This document shows positions 39,329 to 49,895 of a DNA stretch of 64,000 nucleotides, one piece after another. How positions within the stretch are numbered: the stretch's first letter is position 1; every line of letters starts with the position of its first letter. This DNA comes from Alphaproteobacteria bacterium (GTDB taxonomy: Bacteria > Pseudomonadota > Alphaproteobacteria > Rhizobiales > Hyphomicrobiaceae). The position numbers and the translations under genes are program-made. A model generated the notes under the pieces. The model was not told the DNA's origin. It saw nothing but the letters and a program-made list of their open reading frames with translations, and searched no databases. The DNA lies in assembly GCA_019137195.1 (NCBI GenBank), contig JAGVSR010000148.1, forward strand, positions 87,675-151,674, in the 5' to 3' direction.

Positions 39329-39560
39329 CGGGCGGGGCCGCGCAGCGGGTGGAGCGGGCTGAAACGCTCTCGCTGAGCCACGATCGAAGCGTGAGGAGTC
39401 CGGGCGGCGCACTTCGAACGGCCACGGCGTCCGCTGCAAGCAGCGGGCGAAGTCGCCGTCCAACTAGGCCAGGGACAGGCTGACGGCCGGACTCTTAGCG
39501 AAGCGCGAAAGGTTAGGTGCGTGCTTCAGTGGCGGCGAATTGATGGCGGCGGTTCGGCGT

Positions 39561-39770
39561 CTACTCGGCCTTGCCACCTTCCATCACCTGGCGCTCGATT
39601 TCGTCGAGCCGTTTTTCGACCAGCGTCATGCACCGGTTGATGCTGGCCTTCCACTCGTCGATGGTGTCGGGCGGCTTTCTCAGCACGTCGTTGGTGGCGT
39701 CGCTATCGGACTTGGAAACGAACTTGCAGATCGGGTACTGCGGCCCGCTGGCCTTTTCTTGATCGGACAC
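39561..39770 (-). CDS. Small protein of unknown function
   Basis: A 69-residue soluble protein starting at GTG 39770, with AAGGAGA about 8 bases upstream. The middle reads FVSKSDSDATNDVLRKPPDT, and the C-terminal half is a charged helix, INRCMTLVEKRLDEIERQVM. It is not recognised. The good ribosome binding site and the amphipathic helix support a real gene. It lies downstream of the hemerythrin gene on the same strand. Confidence 0.55.
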   Translation of the reverse strand: MSDQEKASGPQYPICKFVSKSDSDATNDVLRKPPDTIDEWKASINRCMTLVEKRLDEIERQVMEGGKAE

Positions 39771-39892
39771 AGGCGAGGTCTCCTTCCGAATCGCTTGTCG
39801 ACTTTCGTCAGGCTACTGTTCCATACCTTGTGCCGCGACGCCATTCCGTCCCATCGGAGAACGGCTGCAAGGGCCTCAGCGACCGGGTACGC

Positions 39893-40303
39893 CTACTCGT
39901 TGCCGAGCGCCTTGATGAGGAAGCTCGAGTACTTCTTGTCCGAGCCGAGGATGTGGGTGCGCAGCCAGTCGACCAGGAACTTCAGCAGCTCTGGGCCGAT
40001 CTCGGTATGCTCGGTCTCCCACTTCGTCTTGAAGTCGATGACCTTCTTGAGGAGAGCCCGGTGCGAGGCCTTGTGCTCTTCCGTCTCTGGGTAGTGGAAG
40101 CGGTCGAACAGCTCCTCCTCGTAGGCGAAATGGGTGTCGGTGTAGTCGACCAGCGTCTCGAGGATCTGGCCGATCAGGTCCTTGCTGGTGTTACGCTGGA
40201 CAGCCATGGCCAGAAGGTTGATGGCTCGGATCAGAATCATGTGCTGCTTGTCGATCAGCTTGATTCCGACGCTGAGCTCGTCGCTCCATTCGAGCATTGC
40301 CAC
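39893..40303 (-). CDS. Bacteriohemerythrin
   Basis: A 136-residue diiron protein of the hemerythrin family, which binds oxygen reversibly. The start MAMLEWSDELSVGIKLIDKQ leads to the first ligand histidine in DKQHMIL. HFAYEEELFDRFHYPETEEH then HKASHRALLKK supply the H-xxx-E and H-xxx-H ligands, and LRTHILGSDKKY the last H and D. GGGAGATCAACC precedes GTG 40303. No chemotaxis domain is attached, so it is a free cytoplasmic form. Together with the cbb3 genes it fits a life at low or changing oxygen. Confidence 0.92.
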   Translation of the reverse strand: MAMLEWSDELSVGIKLIDKQHMILIRAINLLAMAVQRNTSKDLIGQILETLVDYTDTHFAYEEELFDRFHYPETEEHKASHRALLKKVIDFKTKWETEHTEIGPELLKFLVDWLRTHILGSDKKYSSFLIKALGNE

Positions 40304-40655
40304 GGTTGATCTCCCGTCTTGTCCGTTGATTGCCGCCGTGTGCTCCCGATGGCGCTCCACCAGAGCGGGTTCCGGTCCTGCAGGAATCGGAGCGCCGCCC
40401 TAGTCTTTAGTCTGGTCGCATCTTCTTCGACAAACCGGTGTCTGCTTCGTCGGAAAATGCATTTGCCACCCGGCCGATCTGTCTGACTGCTCGCCGGTTG
40501 CCGGAAGCGCCGCAAATCGCTGCCGAATCTATCAGATTACCGACCACGGCAGAAGCCGCGCGTGCCATTTGGCCGGGACCAGATCGGCAACATGGTTATG
40601 ATAGTGGCAGGAGAGACGCGGGTGCGGCACAGACACTGGGGCACCTTTCGGGGCC
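40304..40655. other. Intergenic region between dapE and the hemerythrin gene
   Basis: About 350 bases with no gene or clear structure. It should contain the hemerythrin promoter. I find no FixK-type palindrome in it. Confidence 0.3.
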
Positions 40656-41834
40656 TCAGGTACGATTTGCGAAATAGCCGGCAATGAACCGTTCATAGAT
40701 GCCGGTCAGCTCGGAAAGCTCGGCTACCGGGACGTGCTCGTCGACCGAGTGGATGGTCTTGTTGACGAGACCGAACTCGATCACGGGGCAGTAGTCCTTG
40801 ATGAAGCGGGCGTCCGAGGTGCCACCCCCCGTCGTCAGTGCCGGGGTGCGCCCTGTTACGCTCCGTACGGCTGCGACCATTGTATCGACAAGCGGTCCGG
40901 GTTGCGTGAGGAAGACGTCGCCGGTGCCGGAGAAGGTGAGGTCGTAGCGCGCGTCCTCCATGCTGCCGGCCGCGGCGTCGCATTGTAGACGCACCCACTC
41001 CTCGATCTTCGGTCGCGTCCAGAGGTCGTTGTAGCGGATGTTGAAGGTGGCGCGGGCCTCGCCGGGGATGACGTTCGAGGCGGTGTTGGGGACCGAGACG
41101 ATGGTGACCTGCAGATGCGACGGCGAGAAGCGCGGCGTGCCATCGTCGAGGTGGGCGCTGGAGAGCCGGTCGACGAAGCGGACGAGCTTCGGAATGGGGT
41201 TCTCGCCCTTGCGGAGATAGGCCGAATGGCCCTGGCGTCCATGGACGACGATCTCGCCGTTCAGCGATCCGCGGCGGCCGATCTTGATCTCGTCGCCGAG
41301 CGCCCGCGGGTTCGATGGCTCGCCGACGATGCAGGCATCCATGACCTCGGCATTGGCCTTCATCCAGTCGAGCATCTTGACGGTGCCGTTAACGGACGGG
41401 CCCTCCTCGTCTCCGGTGACCAGGAACGAGACGGAGCCTGACAGCTTGCCGCCGACGCGTTCGAGGTGACGCATGGTTGCGGCGAGAAAGCAGGCGATGC
41501 CGCCCTTCATATCGACGGTGCCACGCCCGTAGAGAATGCCGTCCCTGATCTCGCCCGAGAACGGCGGCACGGTCCAGGCCGCGAGATTGCCCGGCGGCAC
41601 GACGTCCGTGTGGCCGGCGAACGAGAGGTGGGGGGATTCGGTTCCGAGGCGGGCGTAGAGGTTGTCGACATCGGGCGTGCCGGGGGCGCTGAACGGTAGG
41701 CGGTGGCAGACGAAACCGGCGGGCTTCAAAATCTCCTCGAGCAGGGTCAGGGCGCCGCCTTCGGCCGGGGTCACGCTCTCACAGCGGACGAGGGCCTGGG
41801 TGAGGGCGACGGGGTCTTTCGGATCGAGGGACAT
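40656..41834 (-). CDS. dapE: Succinyl-diaminopimelate desuccinylase
   Basis: DapE is a dizinc M20 amidohydrolase that removes succinate from N-succinyl-LL-diaminopimelate on the way to lysine and peptidoglycan. Family motifs: LSFAGHTDVVPPGN with the first zinc histidine near residue 71, LYGRGTVDMKGGIACFLAAT with the bridging aspartate, VTGDEEGPSVNGTVKMLDW with the catalytic glutamate pair, and the C-terminal VIEFGLVNKTIHSVDEHVPV with the last histidine. At 392 residues it is slightly longer than most. ATG at 41834. dapD lies about 2.2 kb upstream on the same strand. Confidence 0.96.
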   Translation of the reverse strand: MSLDPKDPVALTQALVRCESVTPAEGGALTLLEEILKPAGFVCHRLPFSAPGTPDVDNLYARLGTESPHLSFAGHTDVVPPGNLAAWTVPPFSGEIRDGILYGRGTVDMKGGIACFLAATMRHLERVGGKLSGSVSFLVTGDEEGPSVNGTVKMLDWMKANAEVMDACIVGEPSNPRALGDEIKIGRRGSLNGEIVVHGRQGHSAYLRKGENPIPKLVRFVDRLSSAHLDDGTPRFSPSHLQVTIVSVPNTASNVIPGEARATFNIRYNDLWTRPKIEEWVRLQCDAAAGSMEDARYDLTFSGTGDVFLTQPGPLVDTMVAAVRSVTGRTPALTTGGGTSDARFIKDYCPVIEFGLVNKTIHSVDEHVPVAELSELTGIYERFIAGYFANRT

Positions 41835-42007
41835 GGAGCTGCCAGGCTAGAATCGAGCGGGCGGACCGTACTCGGGCAACGGGGGCGGGGCAACCCCGGC
41901 GGCGGACGATCAGCCGATCACGACCGTTTCGGATGGTCCGGACCTCCAGAAAGCCGGTACGCCGGCATTCGAACGCAAACGCCAGCACAGGATTTCAGGC
42001 AGGCGGC

Positions 42008-42481
42008 TCAGCCCGGCGACCGCAGCAGCAGCTCTGCGGTGAGCGGGTCGGGGCCGTAGCGGTTCGGGCCGGGGGTGCCTTTGAGGAAAGCGTTGTCGAC
42101 AAAGGCGGCGAGCATGACCGCGGCCGTCGCCCAGAAAAGCACATGCTCGCCGCGGGTTGCTCTCTCGGGGTCGACCATGAAGCCCGACTGCTCGGCGACG
42201 ATGAGCGCAATACCGACAGCGCCGACGGCGTAGCCGAGCCATTGCGGGCGGTTGCGGTCGCTGAAGCGCTTGACCGTGATCGCGGTCATGGGGATGACCC
42301 AGGCCAGGTTCCAGAGCGCGAGGTTCGGGTGCGGTGCCCGGGGCGGCTCGGCAAGCCAAACGCCAGGGTCGAGCGCGAGCGTGCCGATCAGAGCCGCAGC
42401 ACATCCGATTGCGAAACCGGTCCACCACGCCTGGCGTCCGATCCGGCCGGAGAAGCTGAACAGGAGCTCAAATAGCGTCAC
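42008..42481 (-). CDS. DUF805-family membrane protein
   Basis: A 157-residue protein starting FELLFSFSGRIGRQAWWTGF, the signature of DUF805 (phenylalanine- and arginine-rich entry into helix one). About four helices follow, with ITVKRFSDRNRPQWLGYAVG between helices two and three, also typical. Its function is unknown. GTG at 42481. It lies between dapE and a membrane protein gene, all on the minus strand. Confidence 0.82.
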   Translation of the reverse strand: MTLFELLFSFSGRIGRQAWWTGFAIGCAAALIGTLALDPGVWLAEPPRAPHPNLALWNLAWVIPMTAITVKRFSDRNRPQWLGYAVGAVGIALIVAEQSGFMVDPERATRGEHVLFWATAAVMLAAFVDNAFLKGTPGPNRYGPDPLTAELLLRSPG

Positions 42482-42522
42482 ATCGATGCCGGCCGGTCTC
42501 GTTGGTCACTGCCCAAACATTA

Positions 42523-43320
42523 TCACACGGCGGCGGGCCCGCCAGCGGAGAGGGCCCCTGCTGCCGGCGAGGCCGTCGACGGAGGCGAGGCGCTGGCGGG
42601 CACCGTTGCGGACCGCTCGGCCGTCTCCAGCGAGCGGTGCATGATGTTGATTTTCTGCCAGATCTTCTGCGCGAGGCTGGACGCGGTGCGCTCGAGGTCG
42701 TTGACGGCCTCGGCGACCACGGGGTCCGGGAAGCTCTGCGAATAGAGCACGGCCACCTTGGAGGCGAGGGACAGCATCTCCGAGCAATAGTCGAGGTAGC
42801 GGATCAGCTCATATTTCTCGAGCGTGCGTGTGGGCGACGACGGCGTGTCCTGGCTGATGGAGACCTCGGTCGAGGGGTCCTTGGTCAGCTGGTGCATGTC
42901 GATGACGTGGATGATCGAGCGCAGCTCGTGCAGCGCGTCGAGCGCGCGCTTCCTCTTCAGCCGGTCCTCGAGCGAAACCATGAAGAACAGCGAGGCGCCC
43001 ATGACGAGCACGAGGTTCAAAGCGCTGTCGATGCCTTGAATGGTGCCGTAGAGCTCGTCGGTCGCGCGAGTGCCGGCCAGCATGTCACCGCCGATGGCAG
43101 CGAGCAGCCAGGCTCCGAGACCGAGAACGGCGGCAACGAGGAAGCGTACGCGCAGGTCGGGGCGGGCGATGGCGGCCGCCCGGTCCTTGCTCTGGCGGGC
43201 GGTCGCGGTCAGCTCGGTGCAGACCCTGCCGAGCCCGGCACCCGGAAAGCGCTCGGCGATGCGGGCTTCGAGCCGCTCCAGGGTCTCGACGACACGATCG
43301 GAGCTCAACGTGCGGTACAA
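42523..43320 (-). CDS. Integral membrane protein of unknown function
   Basis: A 265-residue protein. A soluble N-terminal segment of about 60 residues (VVETLERLEARIAERFPGAG) precedes two membrane helices (VRFLVAAVLGLGAWLLAAIG; SALNLVLVMGASLFFMVSLE), and the rest is mainly helical and cytoplasmic (LDALHELRSIIHVIDMHQLT; IRYLDYCSEMLSLASKVAVL), ending in an Ala/Ser/Pro-rich tail. The string ELRSIIHVIDMHQLTKDP looks conserved in alphaproteobacteria next to dap genes, from memory only. The start TTG at 43320 has GGGGG upstream. Confidence 0.62.
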   Translation of the reverse strand: MYRTLSSDRVVETLERLEARIAERFPGAGLGRVCTELTATARQSKDRAAAIARPDLRVRFLVAAVLGLGAWLLAAIGGDMLAGTRATDELYGTIQGIDSALNLVLVMGASLFFMVSLEDRLKRKRALDALHELRSIIHVIDMHQLTKDPSTEVSISQDTPSSPTRTLEKYELIRYLDYCSEMLSLASKVAVLYSQSFPDPVVAEAVNDLERTASSLAQKIWQKINIMHRSLETAERSATVPASASPPSTASPAAGALSAGGPAAV

Positions 43321-43456
43321 GCGTGCCCCCAGCTCTGAATGCTGCGCGAACGTCGCGCCTGCGCATGCGGGGCGACGTTAGTCAGAGGCGGCTGCGGATG
43401 CAACGGAGGGCACGAACGAGAGGTCGGGTCAGACGGACGGCGTCGGACCCGTAAGG

Positions 43457-43774
43457 TCAGGCGCCGTCTCCGGAGCGCTGGTTGCGTCTGCCGAACTCGC
43501 GCGCGGTTGCGCCGCGGCGGTCGAAGCCGGTGCGACGGTCGCCACCGCTGCGGCGATCCGGCAGTCCGTCGGGGCGGCCGCTATCGCTTTTGCGGCGATC
43601 GTCGCCGGAGCGCAGGGCGGTCCAGTCGACCGGCTGCTCGGAGGTGCCCATCTGGCGCTGCCTGATGGCGTGGTCGACGGCGGCCTCGGCGCCTGCATAG
43701 GGGTGCGGCGGCTCGTCCTCGTCGTCGAGGATGCCGTCGCCCGGCTTGGTGAGCAGGCCTTTCAAGATGCCCAT
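43457..43774 (-). CDS. Small charged protein of unknown function
   Basis: A 105-residue soluble protein. MGILKGLLTKPGDGILDDED at the start and the helix AYAGAEAAVDHAIRQRQMG are followed by a strongly basic, repetitive tail (DDRRKSD, DRRSGGDRRTGFDRRGA) with recurring DRR. The DRR repeats may bind nucleic acid, which is speculation. It lies between dapD and the membrane protein gene on the same strand. No clear ribosome binding site was found at ATG 43774. Confidence 0.5.
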   Translation of the reverse strand: MGILKGLLTKPGDGILDDEDEPPHPYAGAEAAVDHAIRQRQMGTSEQPVDWTALRSGDDRRKSDSGRPDGLPDRRSGGDRRTGFDRRGATAREFGRRNQRSGDGA

Positions 43775-43996
43775 GGTCGTTGGTCCGTCAGGTCGTCTGT
43801 GCCAATGCTCGGCCGCATTCGTTACCCTGGTCGTGACCGGAACAGGCGTCAGGGTCGGAAGGCGCAAGTGTGCTGCCGAATCGGAACAGGTTCGCCTGCA
43901 AGTCTTAAGCAATCGTTAGCGGGTGACATGAGACGGCGGGCGACGATCCGGCTGAGGACGGCCGCCGGCTATCGGCCCGTGGCAGCATGCCGGTGA

Positions 43997-44839
43997 TCAG
44001 TCGCGGAGGAGGTCGTTGATGCTGGTCTTCGAGCGGGTCTTCTCGTCGACGCGCTTGACGATGACGGCGCAGTAGAGCCCCGGGCCGGGCTCGCCGCTGG
44101 GGAGCGGCTTGCCGGGCATGGTGCCAGAGACGACGACCGAGTAGGGCGGGACCTTGCCGAAGTGCTTCTCGCCGGTCGCACGGTCGATGATGGTCGTCGA
44201 GGCGCCGAGGTAGACGCCCATCGACAGGACCGATCCCTCGCCGACGATGACGCCCTCCGCCACCTCGGCGCGGGCGCCGATGAAGCAGTTGTCCTCGATG
44301 ATGACGGGACCGGCCTGGAGCGGCTCCAGGACGCCGCCGATCCCGGCGCCGCCGGAAATATGGCAATTCTTGCCGATCTGGGCGCAGGACCCGACGGTCG
44401 CCCAGGTGTCGACCATGGTGCCCGTATCGACGTAGGCGCCGAGGTTGACGAACGAGGGCAGGAGCACGACGCCCGGCGCGATGTAGGCCGAGTGACGGAC
44501 GTAGGCGCCGGGCAGCACGCGGAAACCGGCCTTCTTGAAATCGTCCTTGTCCCAGCCTTCGAGCTTGGGAGGCACCTTGTCCCAGTAATACGAGCCGGCC
44601 GGCCCGCCCTTGATGAGATCCATGTCGTTCAGGCGGAACGACAGCAGGACGGCCTTCTTCAGCCACTGGTTGACGATCCACGCGCCGTCCTTCTTCTCGG
44701 CGACACGGGCCTTGCCCTTATCCAGGAGCTTGAGCGCCTCGTCGACCGACTTCCTGACCTCGCCTTTGGTGTCGCTCGTGATGGTGTCGCGCGTCTCCCA
44801 GGCGGCTTCGATGGTCGTCTTGAGGTCGTCGTGTGACAT
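43997..44839 (-). CDS. dapD: 2,3,4,5-tetrahydropyridine-2,6-dicarboxylate N-succinyltransferase
   Basis: DapD transfers succinate from succinyl-CoA to tetrahydrodipicolinate in lysine and diaminopimelate synthesis. The left-handed beta helix of hexapeptide repeats is visible from [20 protein letters not shown] through [60 protein letters not shown] and [20 protein letters not shown]. Its 280 residues are the normal length. ATG at 44839 was chosen as the start of homology. dapE follows further along on the same strand. Confidence 0.97.
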   Translation of the reverse strand: MSHDDLKTTIEAAWETRDTITSDTKGEVRKSVDEALKLLDKGKARVAEKKDGAWIVNQWLKKAVLLSFRLNDMDLIKGGPAGSYYWDKVPPKLEGWDKDDFKKAGFRVLPGAYVRHSAYIAPGVVLLPSFVNLGAYVDTGTMVDTWATVGSCAQIGKNCHISGGAGIGGVLEPLQAGPVIIEDNCFIGARAEVAEGVIVGEGSVLSMGVYLGASTTIIDRATGEKHFGKVPPYSVVVSGTMPGKPLPSGEPGPGLYCAVIVKRVDEKTRSKTSINDLLRD

Positions 44840-45083
44840 GCCGGTGTCCCTGAGTTTCGAGCGGTGACGGGTACGGGGCCTTTTGCGGGGGCTGCGCGCC
44901 GGTGTCAATGCCGCCGGCGAGGGCGGTTCCTCGCGAGGCGCCCCGGTTAGTTGTCCACGAGAAGACACCTATCTTGCAAAAGTTTTTCACTTCACTCCGC
45001 GCACGAATCTAGTGATTCTCCCGCTGCTCATGGGCGTCAATGCCGCGTGGCGCGGCAGCCCGGGCTCGAATGGAGACAGGGAC

Positions 45084-45323
45084 ATGGCGAAGAGTGGATC
45101 GACGGGCAGCAAGGTGGCCTCGTCGGCGGCCAAGGTGCTGGCGAGCAAGACTGCGTCCAAGGCCGAAAAGGCGGTTGCGGCCTCGGCACTGACGCAGAAG
45201 GGGTCGACCGAGAGAACCAGCGCCAAGGTGGCTTCGGCGGCTGCGAAGGTGATGAAGGACAAGGGCGCCAGCAAGGAGGCCCGCTCGGCCGCCGCCTCGG
45301 CACTGACGCAGAAGAAGAAATAG
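45084..45323 (+). CDS. Lys/Ala-rich protein with an internal duplication
   Basis: A 79-residue basic protein made of two related halves: KVASSAAKVLASKTASKAEK then AVAASALTQKGSTER, and KVASAAAKVMKDKGASKEAR then SAAASALTQKKK. The composition (Lys, Ala, Ser, no aromatic residues) resembles histone H1-like or nucleoid proteins, but the family is not established; similar short proteins are common in Hyphomicrobiales. GGAGACAGGGAC precedes ATG at 45084. It is divergent from dapD. Confidence 0.75.
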   Translation: MAKSGSTGSKVASSAAKVLASKTASKAEKAVAASALTQKGSTERTSAKVASAAAKVMKDKGASKEARSAAASALTQKKK

Positions 45324-45672
45324 ACGGCGTCCCGCGTGCCTGCATCGCGATCATGACGCCCGCCCCGACCGGACGGCCCCCTATTCGGCTGGTTCGGTCA
45401 GGGGCGCTTTTGCGCTTGCTCCGAGGGGGCGGAGACCTTGTGCGCCGCGGCGGGATTCGGGCGGAAATGCTGAAGGGCCGGACGATTGCATGGTGCATGC
45501 GGTTCACGCCGTGACCGCGGAGCCCGCCGCCGAGAAGGGCGGCGACGCGGGCTTGCAGGTCCTGCTTCCGGCATGGCCCGCTGCGCGGAAGCCCTTTGGC
45601 TTGTGTCCGGCCGTCGCACCAACTCCGTGCGCATGCTTTGCCGGCGCGCCGGCATGACGCCGGACTGGCCGC
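45324..45672. other. Intergenic region with GC-rich hairpins
   Basis: About 350 bases. A hairpin CGCCGCC/GGCGGCG with loop GAGAAG lies around 45527-45546. GCCCC/GGGGC arms near 45375-45405 are followed by GCTTTTGCG and might end the preceding transcript. No gene is convincing. Confidence 0.35.
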
Positions 45673-46350
45673 TCACCTCACCGCCGCCGTCACGAGCGCC
45701 TTGGCCTCGGCGCTCGACCAGTCGGCGGGGCCGGCCATGCGGCCGATCTCGTTGCCGTCAGGGTCGATCAGGATGGTAACGGGAAGGCCGAGGGCGCGCA
45801 GCGCCGATCCAGCCTTGGTCGAGGGGTCGATGTAGAGTTTCAGGCTCTGGATCTTGTTGTCTCTGAAGAACTTGGCGCCCGCCTCGGCCGCGTTTCTCTC
45901 GAGGGCAATGGTCACGACCTGGAACTTGTCCGAGCCGAGCTGCTGCTCCAGACGGTCGAGGGAGGGCATCTCCTTGCGGCAGGGGGCGCACCAGGTGGCC
46001 CACAGGTTCAGGAGCACGGTCTTGCCGCGGAAGTCGGAAAGCGACTTGGCAGCCCCGCTGCCGTCCTGGAATTTCACGTCGGGCAGCGGCTGCGGCGGCT
46101 TCTTGTGTACGAACGCGGCCAAGCGGCCGGCAAGCTCCTCGGCGCCCCCCGTGTCGGCCTTTTCCGATGTGGCAGGAGAGGTTGCGGCGGCGGCCGGTGC
46201 GGCCGGCTCCGACATCCCCATGTTGTCAGTGGGGCCCAGGCTGACGTATAGAGCTACCGCTGTAAAGCTGAGGCAGGCTGCCAACGCCGCCCTCCGGAGG
46301 TCAGACCGGAGCGGTGGCGATGTTTTTTGGTCGTTCGTGCTCTGGCTCAT
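45673..46350 (-). CDS. tlpA: TlpA-type membrane-anchored thiol-disulfide reductase
   Basis: A 225-residue periplasmic thioredoxin-like protein. One N-terminal anchor ([20 protein letters not shown]) precedes a linker rich in Ala and Pro and the thioredoxin domain with [20 protein letters not shown] (WCxxC active site) and the cis-proline loop [17 protein letters not shown]. TlpA reduces cysteines or copper-site thiols during cytochrome oxidase maturation in Bradyrhizobium. It is divergent from argH with 89 bases between them, a common arrangement in alphaproteobacteria. Confidence 0.9.
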   Translation of the reverse strand: MSQSTNDQKTSPPLRSDLRRAALAACLSFTAVALYVSLGPTDNMGMSEPAAPAAAATSPATSEKADTGGAEELAGRLAAFVHKKPPQPLPDVKFQDGSGAAKSLSDFRGKTVLLNLWATWCAPCRKEMPSLDRLEQQLGSDKFQVVTIALERNAAEAGAKFFRDNKIQSLKLYIDPSTKAGSALRALGLPVTILIDPDGNEIGRMAGPADWSSAEAKALVTAAVR

Positions 46351-46439
46351 GGTTTCTTCCGGTCTACCCGCCCGTTCCACTTGGCCCTGCATACCTAGTC
46401 CTAGGCAAGGGCCCGCCCCCGAAGGAGCGCACGCTTCCC

Positions 46440-47855
<1,416 letters not shown>

Positions 47856-47935
47856 AGATTGCGGGTGGCCGGTCTCCTGCGGTGGAGCCGGTCCGTCACG
47901 CGTCGGAAAACGGGGCCGGGCGACCGGCAGGAACG

Positions 47936-48136
47936 ATGACAAGCGCCTTCAAGATCGTCGCCCTCGCAGCTGCTGCGGCCCTCGTCATGGCCGGTTGCGG
48001 CGTGCGTGGCGGCCTCGAGGCTCCCCCCGCCGCCAAGGAAGCTGCGACCGCAGACGCCCAGTCGGGACAGGGCAAGCCGGAGGGCGAGGCGGACAAGCCG
48101 CACAAGGGGTTCATCCTCGACGGCCTGTTGCGCTAG
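47936..48136 (+). CDS. lptM: LptM-like small lipoprotein
   Basis: A 66-residue lipoprotein with signal sequence KIVALAAAAALVM and lipobox VMAGCG, then GVRGGLEAPPAA. This GC-G-x-GxLxxP pattern after the lipidated cysteine is the LptM (YifL) signature. LptM assists the LptDE translocon of the outer membrane. It lies between argH and lysA, its usual place in alphaproteobacteria. The C-terminus HKGFILDGLLR also matches the family. The assignment is good despite the size. Confidence 0.85.
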   Translation: MTSAFKIVALAAAAALVMAGCGVRGGLEAPPAAKEAATADAQSGQGKPEGEADKPHKGFILDGLLR

Positions 48137-48168
48137 GCGTCGCAATCCATTACCGCCAGTTCCCTATC

Positions 48169-48292
48169 GCCCCCTCACCCAAATCCGCTCCCCAGGGAGA
48201 GAGGACATCCGAACGACGCTCGCGGCGAGACCTGGATCTCGTTACGGGCGATGCTCGAATACCCCCTTCCTCTGGGGAGAGGGTTAGGGGGA
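48169..48292. repeat. Degenerate repetitive extragenic palindrome
   Basis: The left arm contains CCCCTCACCC and CTCCCCAGGGAGAGAGG (48171-48204); the right arm contains CCTCTGGGGAGAGGGTTAGG and a following GGG (48269-48291). This CCCTCACCC...GGGGAGAGGGT style of palindrome is dispersed in many proteobacterial genomes. Here the arms are about 60 bases apart and diverged. It fills the lptM-lysA gap. Confidence 0.65.
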
Positions 48293-48320
48293 CTTGGTCC
48301 GCTCCATAACCGGCCTCCTC

Positions 48321-49610
48321 ATGCACCACTTCCACTACAGGTCCGGCGTGCTTCACGCCGAAGAGGTTTCGCTCGCGAGGATTGCCGCCGAGGTCGGCAC
48401 ACCCTTCTACTGCTATTCGACGGCGACGCTCGTCAGGCATTACGAGGTGCTGGCCAAGGCGTTCGCCGACCAGAAGGCTCTCATATGCTTTGCGGTGAAG
48501 GCGAACTCGAACCAGGCCGTGCTCACCACGATGGCGCGGCTTGGAGCCGGCATGGACGTGGTGTCTGAGGGCGAGCTTCGGCGAGCACGAGCGGCGGGCG
48601 TGCCGGCCAGCAAGATCATTTTTGCCGGCGTCGGCAAGACCAAGGACGAGATGGCGTATGCCCTCCGCGAGGGCATCCTCGGGTTCAACGTCGAGAGCGA
48701 GCCGGAACTCCTGGCGCTCGACGAGGTCGCGACGGGCCTCGGCGTCAAGGCGCCGATCGCCATTCGCGTCAACCCGGACGTGGACGCGAAGACACACGCC
48801 AAGATCTCGACCGGGAAGAAGGAGAACAAGTTCGGCATTCCGTACTTGAAGGCGCACGCACTCTATTCCGAGGCGCGCGGCCTCCGGGGTATCACGTGCG
48901 CCGGCATTCACATGCACATTGGCAGCCAGATCACGGACCTGGCGCCCTTCCGCGATGCGTTCCGGCTCATGCGCGACATGGTGCTGGAGCTGCGTCGCGA
49001 CGGCATCAACCTCGAGCACCTCGACATCGGCGGTGGACTCGGCGTCCCGTATCACGGCAAGAGTGACGAGCCTCCGCATCCCGATGCCTATTCTGCGACG
49101 GTGAGAGCGGCGCTCGGCGATCTCGGCTTGAAAATCGTGCTCGAGCCGGGACGCATGATCGTCGGCAATGCGGGCGTGCTGGTCTGCCGCACCATCTTCG
49201 CGAAGGCGGGCGATGGGCGGCGGTTCACGATTGTCGATGCGGCCATGAACGATCTCATTCGGCCGACGCTCTACGAGGCCTATCACGACATCCAGCCGGT
49301 CGAAGAGGCACTTGGCGATGGACCGCGGGTGCTGCAGGACGTGGTGGGGCCGGTGTGCGAGACAGGCGACTATCTCGGTCTTGCGCGGGAGCTGCCGGCG
49401 TTCAAGCCCGGTGACCTGATGGCGGTGATGACGGCCGGCGCCTACGGTGCCGTCATGTCGTCGACCTATAATACGCGGCCGCTGGTGCCCGAGGTGCTCG
49501 TCAACGGCAAGGAGTACGCTGTCGTGCGCCCGCGGCCGACATACGAGGAGATGATCGGCGCGGACAGGGTGCCGGAGTGGCTCGCGGGATCGGCCGGCTC
49601 TGGTCTGTAG
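48321..49610 (+). CDS. lysA: Diaminopimelate decarboxylase
   Basis: LysA makes lysine from meso-diaminopimelate using pyridoxal phosphate. The N-terminus HHFHYRSGVLHAEEVSLARI leads to the PLP lysine in ICFAVKANSNQAVLTTMARL at about residue 58. Also visible are GIHMHIGSQITDLAPF, LDIGGGLGVPYHG, KIVLEPGRMIVGNAGVL and the dimer-interface active-site cysteine in GPVCETGDYLG, followed by AYGAVMSSTYNTRP. Its 429 residues are typical. ATG at 48321; the frame is open further upstream, without conservation. Confidence 0.96.
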   Translation: MHHFHYRSGVLHAEEVSLARIAAEVGTPFYCYSTATLVRHYEVLAKAFADQKALICFAVKANSNQAVLTTMARLGAGMDVVSEGELRRARAAGVPASKIIFAGVGKTKDEMAYALREGILGFNVESEPELLALDEVATGLGVKAPIAIRVNPDVDAKTHAKISTGKKENKFGIPYLKAHALYSEARGLRGITCAGIHMHIGSQITDLAPFRDAFRLMRDMVLELRRDGINLEHLDIGGGLGVPYHGKSDEPPHPDAYSATVRAALGDLGLKIVLEPGRMIVGNAGVLVCRTIFAKAGDGRRFTIVDAAMNDLIRPTLYEAYHDIQPVEEALGDGPRVLQDVVGPVCETGDYLGLARELPAFKPGDLMAVMTAGAYGAVMSSTYNTRPLVPEVLVNGKEYAVVRPRPTYEEMIGADRVPEWLAGSAGSGL

Positions 49611-49895
49611 CCGATACGAGACGACAGGGCGGGCGCGTGGTTCCAAGCTGATACCGGGACAGCTCGCCAAACCTCGACTGCCTATGCGAGCGCTCTCACG
49701 AGGCGGATCAAGAGCCCGACCTCCGCCTCTACGCAGGCGGACTTCATGATCCCATCTCGTCAGCCTGGCAGTGGCGCACGGGTCCGAACGTCTCACTGCC
49801 AGACTAGCTTGCGCTCATAAGGGAGGAGGCCGTGTCCGCAGCAGGGCGGTTGGGTCGCGACGCCCGAGAACCGACGGCCGCTTCATCAGCGCACC

